Source: Keithomyces neogunnii
Taxonomy: Eukaryota; Ascomycota; Sordariomycetes; Hypocreales; Clavicipitaceae
Reading direction: 5' to 3'
DNA: 64,000 bases
Assembly (NCBI GenBank): GCA_020975405.1
Contig: JAIOWQ010000002.1
Location: 2,852,001-2,916,000 of the forward strand
Positions within the stretch are counted from its first letter, which is position 1. The number at the start of each line of letters is the position of its first letter. The translations under genes were made by a program, and so were the position numbers. Below the pieces are notes generated by a model. The model searched no databases and had not been told where the DNA came from. It worked only from the letters and a program-made list of their open reading frames with translations. Shown here piece after piece: positions 33,274-42,772 of this stretch.

Positions 33274-34254
33274 GGCGGCAGTCTCGCGGTGACAACTTAG
33301 ATACTGAATAGTGTCAATTACTCTCCGGAAAGAAATTGAACTTGGAGTGCAGAATTCCGGGCATTTTATAGACCTAAGTCGCGCCTCAGGTCAGGAATTA
33401 GGAACACCTAGTCGCTGACGGGTATTAGGTCAAGGGGCGACTGGCGTCTTGGTCCGACCCTTCCAGCCGGCGGTCTTGCCGGAGCGTGTTGAGCGTGTTG
33501 GTCAGTACCGACCATGCCCGGTCCAGCTGCGGGTCGATGTGGCTGGCTACGTCATTGGGAGTCTACGGCCGTTCTGAGAGGGCGTCCCTACTACAGTAAA
33601 CCATGTCTATAACCATAGTCTATAATAAGCTACCTAAATAGTTATAAAGCGAATATTATAATAATTAGGATTTTTAAGAGTAGTTATCTACTAATAAATA
33701 TACTTGGAGACTATAAGTATATAGTAGTACTAAAGTTAGACGACGAAGAAATTGCCATGCGGGCTGTACGAGTGCGGTCGCGAGACGCTGTCAACGTCGG
33801 GGACGAATTTCCGGTATCTCTTCCGCGCGGCGTTAGATCCTTACGCGACCTTGTTCTCTTTTTTTGTGCACATGGACTGGGAAGATGGTGAAGCAATTGG
33901 GGAAGAGGGACACGTCGATGGGCTTCGCCGCCCTGTGAAGGTGGGGAGGTGAAGACCGGAGTTTAAGGCACGCCATGGCTTTTTTTTTAATTGAGAATCT
34001 ATATTAAGGAAGGGGACTGAGGTATATTGCTTGAGATGGAACTGCTTACGAGGCTCATCGTCTGGCTTTGACGGGATATGTGGCCCAAGGACAAAATTTA
34101 CCACAGGCGCGATTAAGCGCGATTAATAAGGTGTCAAGGATTGCTGACAAGGGTCAAGAGTATTTTGGCCTGATACCTGTATAGTGATTTCGGACTCGCA
34201 ATTGCCAAAATAATACGTCCTGGGCTTTGTTTCCCTAATGAGTTTTAATAGAAT
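33274..34254. other. Upstream region of the truncated membrane-protein fragment, then AT-rich DNA
   Basis: 33420-33600 is GC-rich with a GAGCGTGTTGAGCGTGTTG tandem pair at about 33484-33502. The remainder has no supported gene. Confidence 0.35.
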
Positions 34255-34517
34255 GCCGCGCAAAGCGCAGACAAAGCACCGCTTTGCCTAATGAGATTCT
34301 CCTATAATTATCAGGCAAAGCGCCGCTTTGCCTGAGTTTTGCGTGAAATGCGGAACGAAGGCAAGTGAAGATACAGTTCTAAAGGCTACAGCTGCCTGCT
34401 TTACCTATTTAAAATAAATCTAATAATAAGGCCAATAACTTTAGAATACTTATTAGTAATTAGTCAGAAATTGAATACTTATCGGTAATTAGATAACAAG
34501 GAATTTAAGGTATGTAC

Positions 34518-34585
34518 CGAGTTAGTGATGCTTTTAGCAGGCGTGTTAATGCTTTTAGCAGGCGTGTTAATGCTTTTAGCAGGCG
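34518..34585. repeat. Three-copy 21-bp tandem repeat
   Basis: The unit is GCTTTTAGCAGGCGTGTTAAT, repeated three times with near identity inside repeat C. The copy at the window end (near 63910-63935) has a single unit, so copy number varies between elements. Confidence 0.8.
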
Positions 34586-34724
34586 CGTTATAATGTTATG
34601 GAAGGTGGGCGTGGTGTTGCGGAAGGTAGGCAGCGCCGCAGGTAGGAGCCCGCTACAAGCGGCCCCTGGTAGGGCCCCCGGAGGGAAAAAACACACAATG
34701 CCACTTCATGATCTATGAAAAATA

Positions 34725-34935
34725 AATCTTTAAATCGAGCCTTTTAAATCGAGCCTTTCGAATTAAGCCCTTTAAATCAAGCCTTTTAATCGAGCCCTTT
34801 AATCGAGCCTAGGTAGAGATTTAAATCGAGCCCTTTAATTTAAGCCCTTCAAATCGAGCCTTTTAAATCAAGCCTTTCAAATCAAGCCCTTTAAACGAGC
34901 CCTTCAAATCCAGCCTTTTAAATCGAGCCTTTTAA
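34725..34935. repeat. 14-unit minisatellite, consensus TTTAAATCGAGCC
   Basis: Fourteen units of 12-16 bp share an (A)AATCGAGCC core with TTT/CTTT spacers; variants include CAAGCC, TTAAGCC and CCAGCC. The array sits inside repeat C. The copy at 50990-51050 keeps only about two or three such units. It is not a CRISPR array: there are no unique spacers of constant length. Confidence 0.85.
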
Positions 34936-35060
34936 AAAACACATAATACTTACTACTTAATATTTAGTAAAAAATCTAAAATAGCCTGGCTACCGCCGCT
35001 TTGCCTGCGCCTAGGATACCGACGAAGTCGGCAGCATCCCAGGCTATTTTATTATTATTG

Positions 35061-35516
35061 AATCACATGCAGCTTATAGCAGAAAACCATTTATTTTACC
35101 AATTTATGACATGGCCCGACTCCTGATATTTAGTCAACTGCCCAGAATACACGTTATTATTGCAACCAGAGCAAAGAACTAGACTTGGAGAGTTTCATGC
35201 GCTGGCAATACGCTGACCACTTTCGTCATGAGTGTCGCGGTGATTAGGTAAGAATCATGCAGTTGCCCTACGCAACGCTCATGTAAGCAGGGAAATGAGG
35301 GGAGGCCGGACTCAATTGAGCCCACCTTTGGTGGCTGCAAATGACAATGAGAGCTATCCATGAACGGCATAGCGCTGACTGTGCTTACGACATGTTAAAT
35401 TGTTAGCGGCATTCGCAGTACGGGCTACTTATTTAACGCGTCTGGCCGTCAGATCAAATTGTAAAATCATGTCCCAAACTAATGGTATCAGTGTCCCTAA
35501 AATCTATTAATCCATC
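35061..35516. other. Upstream region of the acyltransferase gene
   Basis: No gene. It presumably contains the promoter; the start ATG at 35517 is preceded by AATCCATC, with no unusual signal. Confidence 0.4.
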
Positions 35517-36956
35517 ATGGCAGACGACGAGATCTACCCGACCCATTTCATGGACAACCTGGAGGGGTTTAAGAAGATCATACTGGTCTGGACAATGCGC
35601 TTTAACGACGTTCTTAGTGGTGATGAATTAAATAATGCCCTCTGGCGATTATTTGAGACGGGCGACTGGAAGAAGCTCGGTGGGCGATTAAAGTTCAACA
35701 AGCAAGGCAAGCTCGAGGTCCATGTACCCAGGACATTTACCAAGGATCGCCCGCCAGTAGCCTACACCAAAGAGACATTTAACATTGCCATTGGTCAACA
35801 CCCTCTGGCTAAAAATCTCCCATCAGCAACCTCGGATGTTTCTCTCCATCGGCCCGCCTCAGATTTTCACTCCCTTTGTGTGCGTCCCAACGCGCCCTGC
35901 ACCCTCAAGGACCTCACCACCCAAGATGTCCCGCAACTGTCTCTCCACGTCGTGAACTTTAGCGACGCGACACTCGTCTCCATCATGTTTCCTCACTCCA
36001 TGATGGACGGCATGAGTCTCCAGAGCCTCCTGTCGTCATGGTCATTATCCCTCGCCGGGAAACACGATGCCATCCCACGCTTACTTGGCACAAGAGACGA
36101 CGTGTTGTATGCCGCTGCCAGTCCCGACATTGACGCCAAAGTAGATTGGGTCTTGAGGGGGGCGGTGCTCACCGGATTCGGCTTCTTTTTATTTGTGGTG
36201 CGGCTTCTATGGGGTTGCCTGACGGAGCGAGCCATTGAGAGCAGGACTATTTGTTTCCCTAGGGCAGCCATGGCCAAGCTTCACGGACAGGCACTCGAGG
36301 TCGCGCGCGCCCAAAAGGACCCCGTCTCATGGGTCACGGAGGGCGACGTCCTCATGGCATGGGCCTGCCAGATGGTCGCTCTGGCGCAGCCGTCGCCACG
36401 GCCCATTAACGGCGTGTACCCGGTCGACTTGCGCACGCGGCTCCCCGAGCTAGCGACTCCGGGAGGCGTGTATATACAAAACGCTACCGTGGGAACAAAT
36501 GTTCAGCTGTCGGGCGAGGAGGCGAGACAGCCACTTGGTTTAGTCGCGGCAAGAGTTAGGCACGTGGTCGCGACGCAGGCCACCACAGCGCAGCTCCGTT
36601 GGACTACGCGTGAGACGCGCAAGCTCTGGGACGCGGGGAGGAGTCATGACATTATCGCAGGCGTGTGGAATGGAGAGCTATTAGCCGTTTCAAACTGGAC
36701 AAAGGGAGATTTTGTCAACGTGGTGGACTTTGAGCCGGCTGTAGTTAGGACTGGCGAGGGAGGTGAACAGAGGCGCAACCCACGCGGGACCATGGTCTAT
36801 CACCAGTCTTATATGCCTAAACCTGACGTCGTGGTGAGAAACGTTGTAGGCATTACAGGCAAGGATTATTTTAATAATTACTGGCTAACGGGGTACTTTC
36901 CACGGAGGACGTGGGCGGTGATGGAGAGGGAGATACGGAAGATGAGCGAGGCATAA
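35517..36956 (+). CDS. BAHD/trichothecene-acetyltransferase-like acyltransferase (transferase family)
   Basis: A single uninterrupted frame of 479 aa, the usual length for the fungal transferase family. The catalytic HxxxD motif is present as FPHSMMDGMSL (H160, D164). The N-terminal half has the expected beta/alpha pattern leading to it (LSLHVVNFSDATLVSIMF). The C-terminal DFGWG structural motif is not clear; VNVVDFEP at the corresponding position may be a remnant. A hydrophobic stretch near residues 225-245 (GFGFFLFVVRLLWG) could touch a membrane. The likely reaction is transfer of an acyl group from acyl-CoA to an alcohol or amine of a secondary metabolite. No polyketide synthase, NRPS or P450 lies within the window, so it is not part of an evident cluster here. 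It appears intact and intronless. Confidence 0.82.
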   Translation: MADDEIYPTHFMDNLEGFKKIILVWTMRFNDVLSGDELNNALWRLFETGDWKKLGGRLKFNKQGKLEVHVPRTFTKDRPPVAYTKETFNIAIGQHPLAKNLPSATSDVSLHRPASDFHSLCVRPNAPCTLKDLTTQDVPQLSLHVVNFSDATLVSIMFPHSMMDGMSLQSLLSSWSLSLAGKHDAIPRLLGTRDDVLYAAASPDIDAKVDWVLRGAVLTGFGFFLFVVRLLWGCLTERAIESRTICFPRAAMAKLHGQALEVARAQKDPVSWVTEGDVLMAWACQMVALAQPSPRPINGVYPVDLRTRLPELATPGGVYIQNATVGTNVQLSGEEARQPLGLVAARVRHVVATQATTAQLRWTTRETRKLWDAGRSHDIIAGVWNGELLAVSNWTKGDFVNVVDFEPAVVRTGEGGEQRRNPRGTMVYHQSYMPKPDVVVRNVVGITGKDYFNNYWLTGYFPRRTWAVMEREIRKMSEA

Positions 36957-38097
36957 TGTGGGAGTATATGCCTATTCTTGCGACGCGGCCTGGTATATAG
37001 ACAGTCTTGTAATACCACATTGGAGAAGGGTTTCATAACACTTGTTTAATGCTTGACTCGTTAAACAAAGTAATACACAAGCTTATTGTTCCTGAGGATG
37101 TAGAACGCTTCCTTGAGTTTTCAAAACATGTGATATGCTGGCTCTCCGAGGAAAGGGCGACGGCTAGAGAACTGACGAAGCATCCGTGGCTGGCTCTTAA
37201 TTCTGACCACTGAATAGAATTGGTCAAACCACACCCATGCGTATATATCGAGACGCAGCAGACCATATAGAGGAACAACTCGTGGGGCTGGCCTGACGAG
37301 CAGACGATGCGTGTGCGCCATCAATGGTCTAACGGATTGTTTTTAGACGTGGCGGAATAGCAGAACTAGGTCAAAAACATTTTGTTCGTCTTCACAACCA
37401 CGCTTGTTCCTGGATGTCGGCTCCGTTCTGTTCCACATGGGAACAAAAGCAGACCAATCCCTCACCACGTTGGCACTTGATGAAGCTGGTCATTTCTCGC
37501 CTCATCTACACCTCGAGGGACGGCACAAACTGCTGACTTTCTTGTAGCTTTATTTTATTAGCAGACACAGCTACTGACCTTGGTGTGAGGTACTTGACAA
37601 GAAACAAAAAGAGTCTCGGCGTTGCTGTTACCAGCTCCTATACGTCCCGCCCTAAGCGGCTGTCTAATGGCGCGCAAGCACGCCTCGTCAGCAGCCCGTT
37701 TCACTCCCCTCTTCTTATCGCTATCCCATCTGAGAAATGCATGCTATAGCCAGCCAATCTCCTAGAAGTTTGCGGCCATCTATAGCTAGAGCTAATACGG
37801 GAACCGGATGTTAAGAGCGTAGTGTTATCGCGCTATAATACTACTATATATTAACTACAAGTCCTAGATATTTTCTATCCTTCTCCCTTGATATATCTCG
37901 CCTAAGAGAAGGTCTACATCTAGCGTGTTATTACTATTTGCCTCTACCTCTAGCGCCCGAATTATAATATGAATCCTGCGACTTAGCTTAATAGCTATGA
38001 AAGTTGCGTAGCAGACGCCATGGTGGCTCAACTGCTGAGCGTCTTTTTGCACCACCAAGAGGCTCAGGCCTCATTAACGAGGGGAATGCCTCAGCAG
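36957..38097. other. Intergenic, no supported gene
   Basis: 3' flank of the acyltransferase and then AT-rich DNA. Minus frames at 37033-37324 have no recognisable motif. Confidence 0.4.
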
Positions 38098-38425
38098 AAT
38101 AGCCACCGCGGTTGCATGTTTCGCGGCCCGCTAGAGTTTAATTATGCTGGCGATTGGCCAAAAAAACAGCGCCAACCTGCAAATCATCAGGGGTCTCGGA
38201 ATGGTGGGGAGTGCCTGTATAGTACGGAGAAGTCACAGGCAGTTTCCAGGTGCAATACAAAGGCAAACCAATCCTACACTGATAAAAAGACGGCAAAAAA
38301 AACATACAACACCAGGTATTCGCTGGTCGTCACCGACCCAACTACTAATCCGGCGCTCGCTAGCTTATCGTGGGAGATCGGACGGGATCCTGAGTTATCT
38401 AGCGGCTGTGGTCGTATGTGCTAGT
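38098..38425. repeat. Dispersed repeat A, copy 3 (most complete)
   Basis: It has both the left block (CGCGGCCCGCTAGAG, CAGCGCCAACCTGCAAATCA, GGGGAGTGCCTGTAT) and the right block (GGGATCCTGAG, AGCGGCTGTGGTCGTATGTG). It is less mutated than copies 1 and 2, so it is the best seed for defining the family. Confidence 0.7.
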
Positions 38426-38488
38426 CGGTTGTTCTATTCGTCATTAAGATGGTCCCAGCATAAAGATGGGGAAACATGTAAAGAGAGG

Positions 38489-38562
38489 CATAGCACCAGG
38501 TATTCGCGACCCAACTGCTAACCCGGCGCTCGTTAGGTTGCCGTAGGAGATTAGACGGGATG
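38489..38562. repeat. Partial duplication of repeat A right half
   Basis: The ACCAGGTATTCGC...CCCGGCGCTCGTTAG...AGACGGGA string repeats 38311-38385 with a 12-bp deletion and several transitions. It places a second partial repeat copy immediately downstream of copy 3. Confidence 0.65.
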
Positions 38563-38987
38563 TCGTCTCTTCCAGCGAACCAAACCCCACGTTTAGCGGA
38601 AAGCGCACGATTCCTCTTGGGTCGTGCTGGACAGACACGCAAGTCAGCGGCACGCAGTTGGCAGTGGGCGCATTGTTTTAGCGCAGAGCAGGATTCGTGA
38701 CTGTGGCCGGTCCTGCCGCAGCGTTTGCAGCCGTCCTTGGAGTGATGGTCCCAGCAATTTTCATAGTCTCGCCTCCTGCTGCTTCCGAATAAGCGCCATA
38801 GCACAAGGGCAGGCTCAAGAAGGGAGATGACGAGTGTCTTGGTGGGAACAAGGTTGTTGTCATGTCTAACCTCTCGGTTGCTAACCGGTTTGGATGCTAT
38901 TTCACCTAGCGTAGCAGCGTCTTGAACGGGCTGTCCTTGCAAGTCAAGGAGCTGCCGGGGGCAGTTATCAACCATGTATGATACCAC
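38500..38987 (-). pseudogene. Retroelement gag/ORF1-like fragment with a CCHC zinc knuckle
   Basis: The minus frame contains CKRCGRTGHSHESC, which fits the CX2CX4HX4C zinc knuckle exactly. Further cysteines follow (CAHC, and C-x4-C-like spacing). Zinc knuckles of this kind are typical of retrotransposon gag and of LINE ORF1 proteins. The frame begins without a credible start. Upstream (39000-39250) the same strand has stops and short protein-like pieces (such as QKWYHTWLITAPGSSLTCKD). No reverse transcriptase is present. It overlaps the repeat-A fragment at its 3' end, suggesting that repeat A may be part of the same retroelement. Confidence 0.5.
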
Positions 38988-39341
38988 TTCTGGCTGGCTT
39001 CGGCCTTTGTTGCGTCCTCAATTTAGACTTCGTTGGCTGATTAGGTGCGGTGGCCATGTCAGTGGGTCTTGGTCCGGGATGCTTGCGGGACGTGGCCGAG
39101 GTCAATACCGACGGCCGGCCGTGGGTCCGGATAGTGTAGCTGTCGAGAGTCCAAGAAAGGAGTGGGTTTGCTCCCGAGGTCAAACACGCGCGGAGCTATT
39201 CGGGCTCGGAGCCGCAGTTGCCGCCGTTTTACGTCTGCACAAAGCGCAGGATCAAGGATGAAAATTCACCGCGCACACGACCAGTTGAGTCAAACACAAG
39301 CGAGGCTGATGGATCAAATGCATTTCTTGCTACGCCTGCCC

Positions 39342-40473
39342 CTACAGGTGATAGGCACACTCGTTGCCTTTAAACGTGGCATAGACAGCCGTGATGCCAT
39401 CGGCAACCTCGTCGGGCAACGGCCCAGCCTCAAGCGCATCAAGCGTGCCATGGAGCTGCTCCAAAGTCCTGGCCCCGAAAACAACTCCGTCGCCGTACTT
39501 TCCGTCCAACTTGCTGTGGTATGCCACCCACCGCAGCGATGCGTCGTGAGCCGCGATGCCGTGCTTGGACGCGGCAGCCTGAACCAACGCAATCGAGTCA
39601 CGGACGCCCTCGCCACCGTACAGGGACAGGTAAACTTTTCCATGGTTCTGCAACCAGTTAGTTTACACGCACATCCGCATGGCCATGGCTTGGGTACTCC
39701 TTACATTTTCACTCCACCGCGTAGAGGTATCAACGCGGCCGGAAAAGAAGCCTCCGGCGGCAGGACTATTCCGTCGGGGTTAGATTTCTCTCGTCACGAC
39801 TGCTCCACGACGGCAACCGACGTACCTAAAGGCCCAGAAGGCAATGTTGTGCTCGCGCAGCAGGGGAAACAGCTCCTCCTCGCCGCCTCTGACAATGGCG
39901 TTGTAGTGTCCCTGGTAGATGGAGGGCTTGACGTAGCCGTTCTTTTCGCAAATGTCGATAATCTGCTTCACCTCCGAGGCGGGGTAGTTGGAGAGGCCGA
40001 ACTTTCTAAACTTTCCCTGCTTGTAGGCGTCGTTCATGGCCCCGAGCGTGTCCTCAAAGGGCGTGTGGCGATCGGGAACGTGCAGGTACATGGTCTCCAC
40101 CGACGACGTCTGCAGAGCGTCCAACGACTGCTGGATGCTGAGGGCGAGGTTCTCGGGCGAGTGGTCGCCGGGATGGCCGCTGTGGACCTTTGTGTGGACG
40201 ATGAAGGACCCGATGCCAGCTTGGCCGAGACGCGGCTCCGTGGTGCCCTGCGCCTGGGGGGAATAGTCGCGCGCCGTGTCGACGTCATTGTATCCGCGGC
40301 TGCGGAATGTTTCCAGGAGCCCTCGGACGTCTTTTACATCGTCAAAGCCCACGATTGGGTCGGTGGTGCTGTCGCCAATCTGGACATTACCTGGTTAGAT
40401 GTGCTCTGCACCGAGTCGGCAAACATACCAGGTGAGTCCCGAGGACGAACTTGGGGGCTTTTTCGGCAGGCAT
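39342..40473 (-). CDS. Aldo/keto reductase, aflatoxin-aldehyde-reductase (AKR7) type
   Basis: Four exons: 40429-40473, 39826-40379, 39705-39765, 39342-39647, with introns of 49, 60 and 57 nt. Phases close to 966 nt, 321 aa, a normal AKR length. The start MPAEKAPKFVLGT matches the usual AKR7 opening strand. The catalytic tetrad is readable: D49 and Y54 (DVDTARDY), K79 (VHTKVHSG) and H115 (MYLHVPD). The NADP-side motifs KFGLSNYPASEV and FSPAAGGFFSGRV are present, the latter restored only by splicing. The enzyme should reduce aldehydes or ketones with NADPH in the cytosol, typically in detoxification. It appears intact. A long open frame on the opposite strand (39162-40490) is a mirror of this gene. 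Confidence 0.92.
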
Positions 40474-40804
40474 TCTTGCTTCAACGCTGACTCTTGCGGC
40501 TTGGAAGAGAGCTTCTGTTTAGTGTCTGGTGATTGTCCATGTTGGCGGTGGCGGAGGTGCCCCGGAACATATATACGGCCGGCCTGCCTTTTGAGAAATT
40601 GATGCTTTGAAATCAGGGTGTGATTTATAATAACGATGCCCATCTGGGCGGATCTTGTTTTGATATTAGTTTCCAATCACCTTGTGCCATGGTTGCGTCA
40701 AGTTCCTAATTTCGGGAGCAACCCCAGCCGCAAGTTTCACGCCTGGGCCTGGAGAACCCCGCAGTGGAGGTCTGATGGATATCCAGCCAGTTATCACAGC
40801 AGAC

Positions 40805-40990
40805 TGTCGCACGCAGCGCACACACAATGTACACGACGATGGGTGCAGATGATGCTATAAAAGTCTTGACTTTGTACATGTGAAATTGATTGTGTGGCCC
40901 TCGATTTATAGACTGCGCAAGGCCCTGCGCATCGGGCGCGCCGTTTCAATTATCCGAGCACAGCCCAGTGATTGTCGCGACAAATACTCA
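40805..40990. repeat. Dispersed repeat E, copy 1
   Basis: Matches 63445-63610 in order: CGCACACA, ACGATGGGTGCAGATGATG, TATAAAAG, TGACTTTGTACATGTGAAATT, CCTCGATTTATAGA, GCATCGGGCGCGC and CAATTATCCGAGC. Divergence is mostly by transitions. Class unknown. Confidence 0.65.
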
Positions 40991-41971
40991 CTCGGATCGT
41001 TGCATCGCATCAGGCCCCACCTTTTAAAGCGTATTCACAAAAGTCCCCACAAGTGCGTATCCCCAGTGGTGGAGCGCGACTAAGCCCAAAGAAGGAGAAC
41101 AGCATACCAGAGCCGTCTCCACTTTTGGTAGTTCATGCATTATGCCGTGCACAGCGCACAGCATCTGCACTTCCATGTTCTATGCACACTCTCGACCTGC
41201 CGGCGCCATTGGCTGCCCTTGTTGCACAAGTCGCATCATGGTGTTCATCATGTCATTCTATGCGCGTGATCCCGGGACGCAAAAGGAACAGCTGTTCACA
41301 TGTTCCCACGAGAAACTACATATAAATGAATAAGAACAAGGTTGCGCGGAATGTTTGACATGGCCGAGTAGAACAGTTAATCACCCCAGTCTGTCGACTC
41401 TCCAGCTCATCACCCTCCTTCCGCGACCGCCTCACAAACGCGCAACCAGCCTCTTGTTTCTTGTAGTAAACTGTGACAAAGGTAAATCTAATGATGAATG
41501 AGCCGACATCAAGACCTGTAGCTAGGCATGCCTTGTAAGGAAACAGGTGCGCAAGTCGCAACTACCAGCCGCGCAAAAGACACGATATCCTGCCGCAGCA
41601 TGTGGTTAGTCCTTGTCATTGACGGGACATTGTGGTAAATTCCACAATCTTTCAGCGCAGCTTCTAACCCTGTATCCCTCTTGTACCTATAAAGGACGCG
41701 GTGTGCTCAAGTGATCAACTATGGGAGGTCTGGTTGATCATGCATTGAACCGAGTTTGTGATGGCAACGGCTGCACCTATATAAATCTCCTGATCTCCTG
41801 CACTCCTGGAGTAGATTCCTCCCAAGTGCCCTCCATTAAAGACGTCTACGCATCTCGTCAGGATCAATCTTGCCACCGTCTGCGGACCTCGGAAATAGTG
41901 CAAAGCAACCGAATACCACCCTCGTCTCACCAACTTGCACCTCGGCTTGTCGTCTTATTTCCATTGACAAA
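40991..41971. other. Intergenic, no supported gene
   Basis: No domain-bearing frame. The right-hand part is presumably the promoter of the small gene starting at 41972. Confidence 0.4.
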
Positions 41972-42420
41972 ATGGACCCAGAGGGCGGACCCAGTAAGGC
42001 CTTCCTCACCCATCGTCCCATTGCAAGACCAGGGCTAATATCTACACTCTAGTGAGACTGGCCGGCAAGGCAGTGGTTGAACAAAGATTGAACAGCTTGT
42101 TTGCGGCGTGGCCGGAGAACGAGCGACGGTTATGGGTTTCCACCCTTCTTCGAGGGCATACGGAATCGCAAACGCCCAATGCTCTTTTTCACAACGTTGT
42201 TCATCCACTGTCCGTGTTGTATGACAATGCGACTAAGCAAGCTAAACAAAGAGTATCGGCCATGGAGAGGGAGACGCACAAGGCATTGGCTAATTTAGTC
42301 TTTTCACTCTTTGTGCCATTCGAAAGCGACGGAGATATATATTGGGAACGACTCCTTGTAGAATTAAATCACAGACTCGACTCTGGCTACCCAATGTTGT
42401 GGGCTCGTGGCGGCGCTTAA
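41972..42420 (+). CDS. Small two-exon protein of unknown function, 129 aa
   Basis: Exon 1 (41972-41993, MDPEGGP) joins exon 2 (42053-42420) across a 59-nt intron with a GTAAGG donor, a GCTAATATC branch site and a TAG acceptor. The phase-1 join gives 129 aa. The protein looks like a compact, mostly helical domain: RLNSLFAAWPENERRLW, then a basic helix (KQAKQRVSAMERETHKAL), then WERLLVELNHRL. It has no signal peptide or membrane segment, and I do not recognise the family. It is convergent with the NLR gene, ending about 350 bp from the NLR stop codon. The proximity invites a functional link, but nothing in the sequence proves one. Confidence 0.6.
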
Positions 42421-42772
42421 CCATGAAGTCCTGTCTTGACGATTGGGGATTGGAACTTGGCACTTGGCACTTGGCACTTGAGAGTTGACTGCTTCTTTAC
42501 ATAGTCTGATAATATCAGCTCGTTGCTTTATTTAATACACGGTTCTCTTAATACACGCGAGCACTGCTTCTCTTGGGCCAACATGAGGAGCACACTTGAT
42601 TTTGCCATTCGTGTGTGCGTCTTTTCGCATAGTGTTTACCATGGCAATGTTTCACATTTAATCAGTAAATAGGGTGAGACAAGCGCCCTGCTCATTCTCA
42701 TAAGCTTGTTCGGTGCGTGCCTGCGTCTATGCGATTGGTGATACTGGTTAGACGGCTGCCACATAAAGCGCA

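Larger units (their letters stand above)
34255..35060 (-). mobile_element. Foldback-like repeat C, copy 1 (fullest copy)
   Basis: One side has the near-perfect palindrome CAGGCAAAGCGCCGCTTTGCCTG (34312-34334; written here only as a motif). The other side has AGCCTGGCTACC, CCGCTTTGCCTGCGCCTAGG and a GACGAAGTC hairpin loop. In between are a GCTTTTAGCAGGCG tandem, a GGGCCC-GGAGGGAAAA-ACACA block and a GAGCC minisatellite. Matching parts occur at 50838-51425 and 63703-64000 in the opposite orientation. There is no coding capacity, so this is probably a non-autonomous foldback/MITE-like element. Exact ends are uncertain. Confidence 0.6.

Noticed and set aside
34725..34935. Regularly repeated GAGCC units, CRISPR-like at first glance
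   Set aside because: Units of 12-16 bp with no unique spacers, in a eukaryotic genome and inside a transposable element; it is a minisatellite.
37785..37800. TAGAGCTAATAC, reminiscent of an 18S rRNA segment
   Set aside because: The match is about 12 bases with no flanking rRNA similarity; chance.
39162..40490. 442-codon plus-strand open frame
   Set aside because: It mirrors the spliced AKR7-type gene on the other strand, has no motif of its own, and its length comes from GC-rich codon bias.
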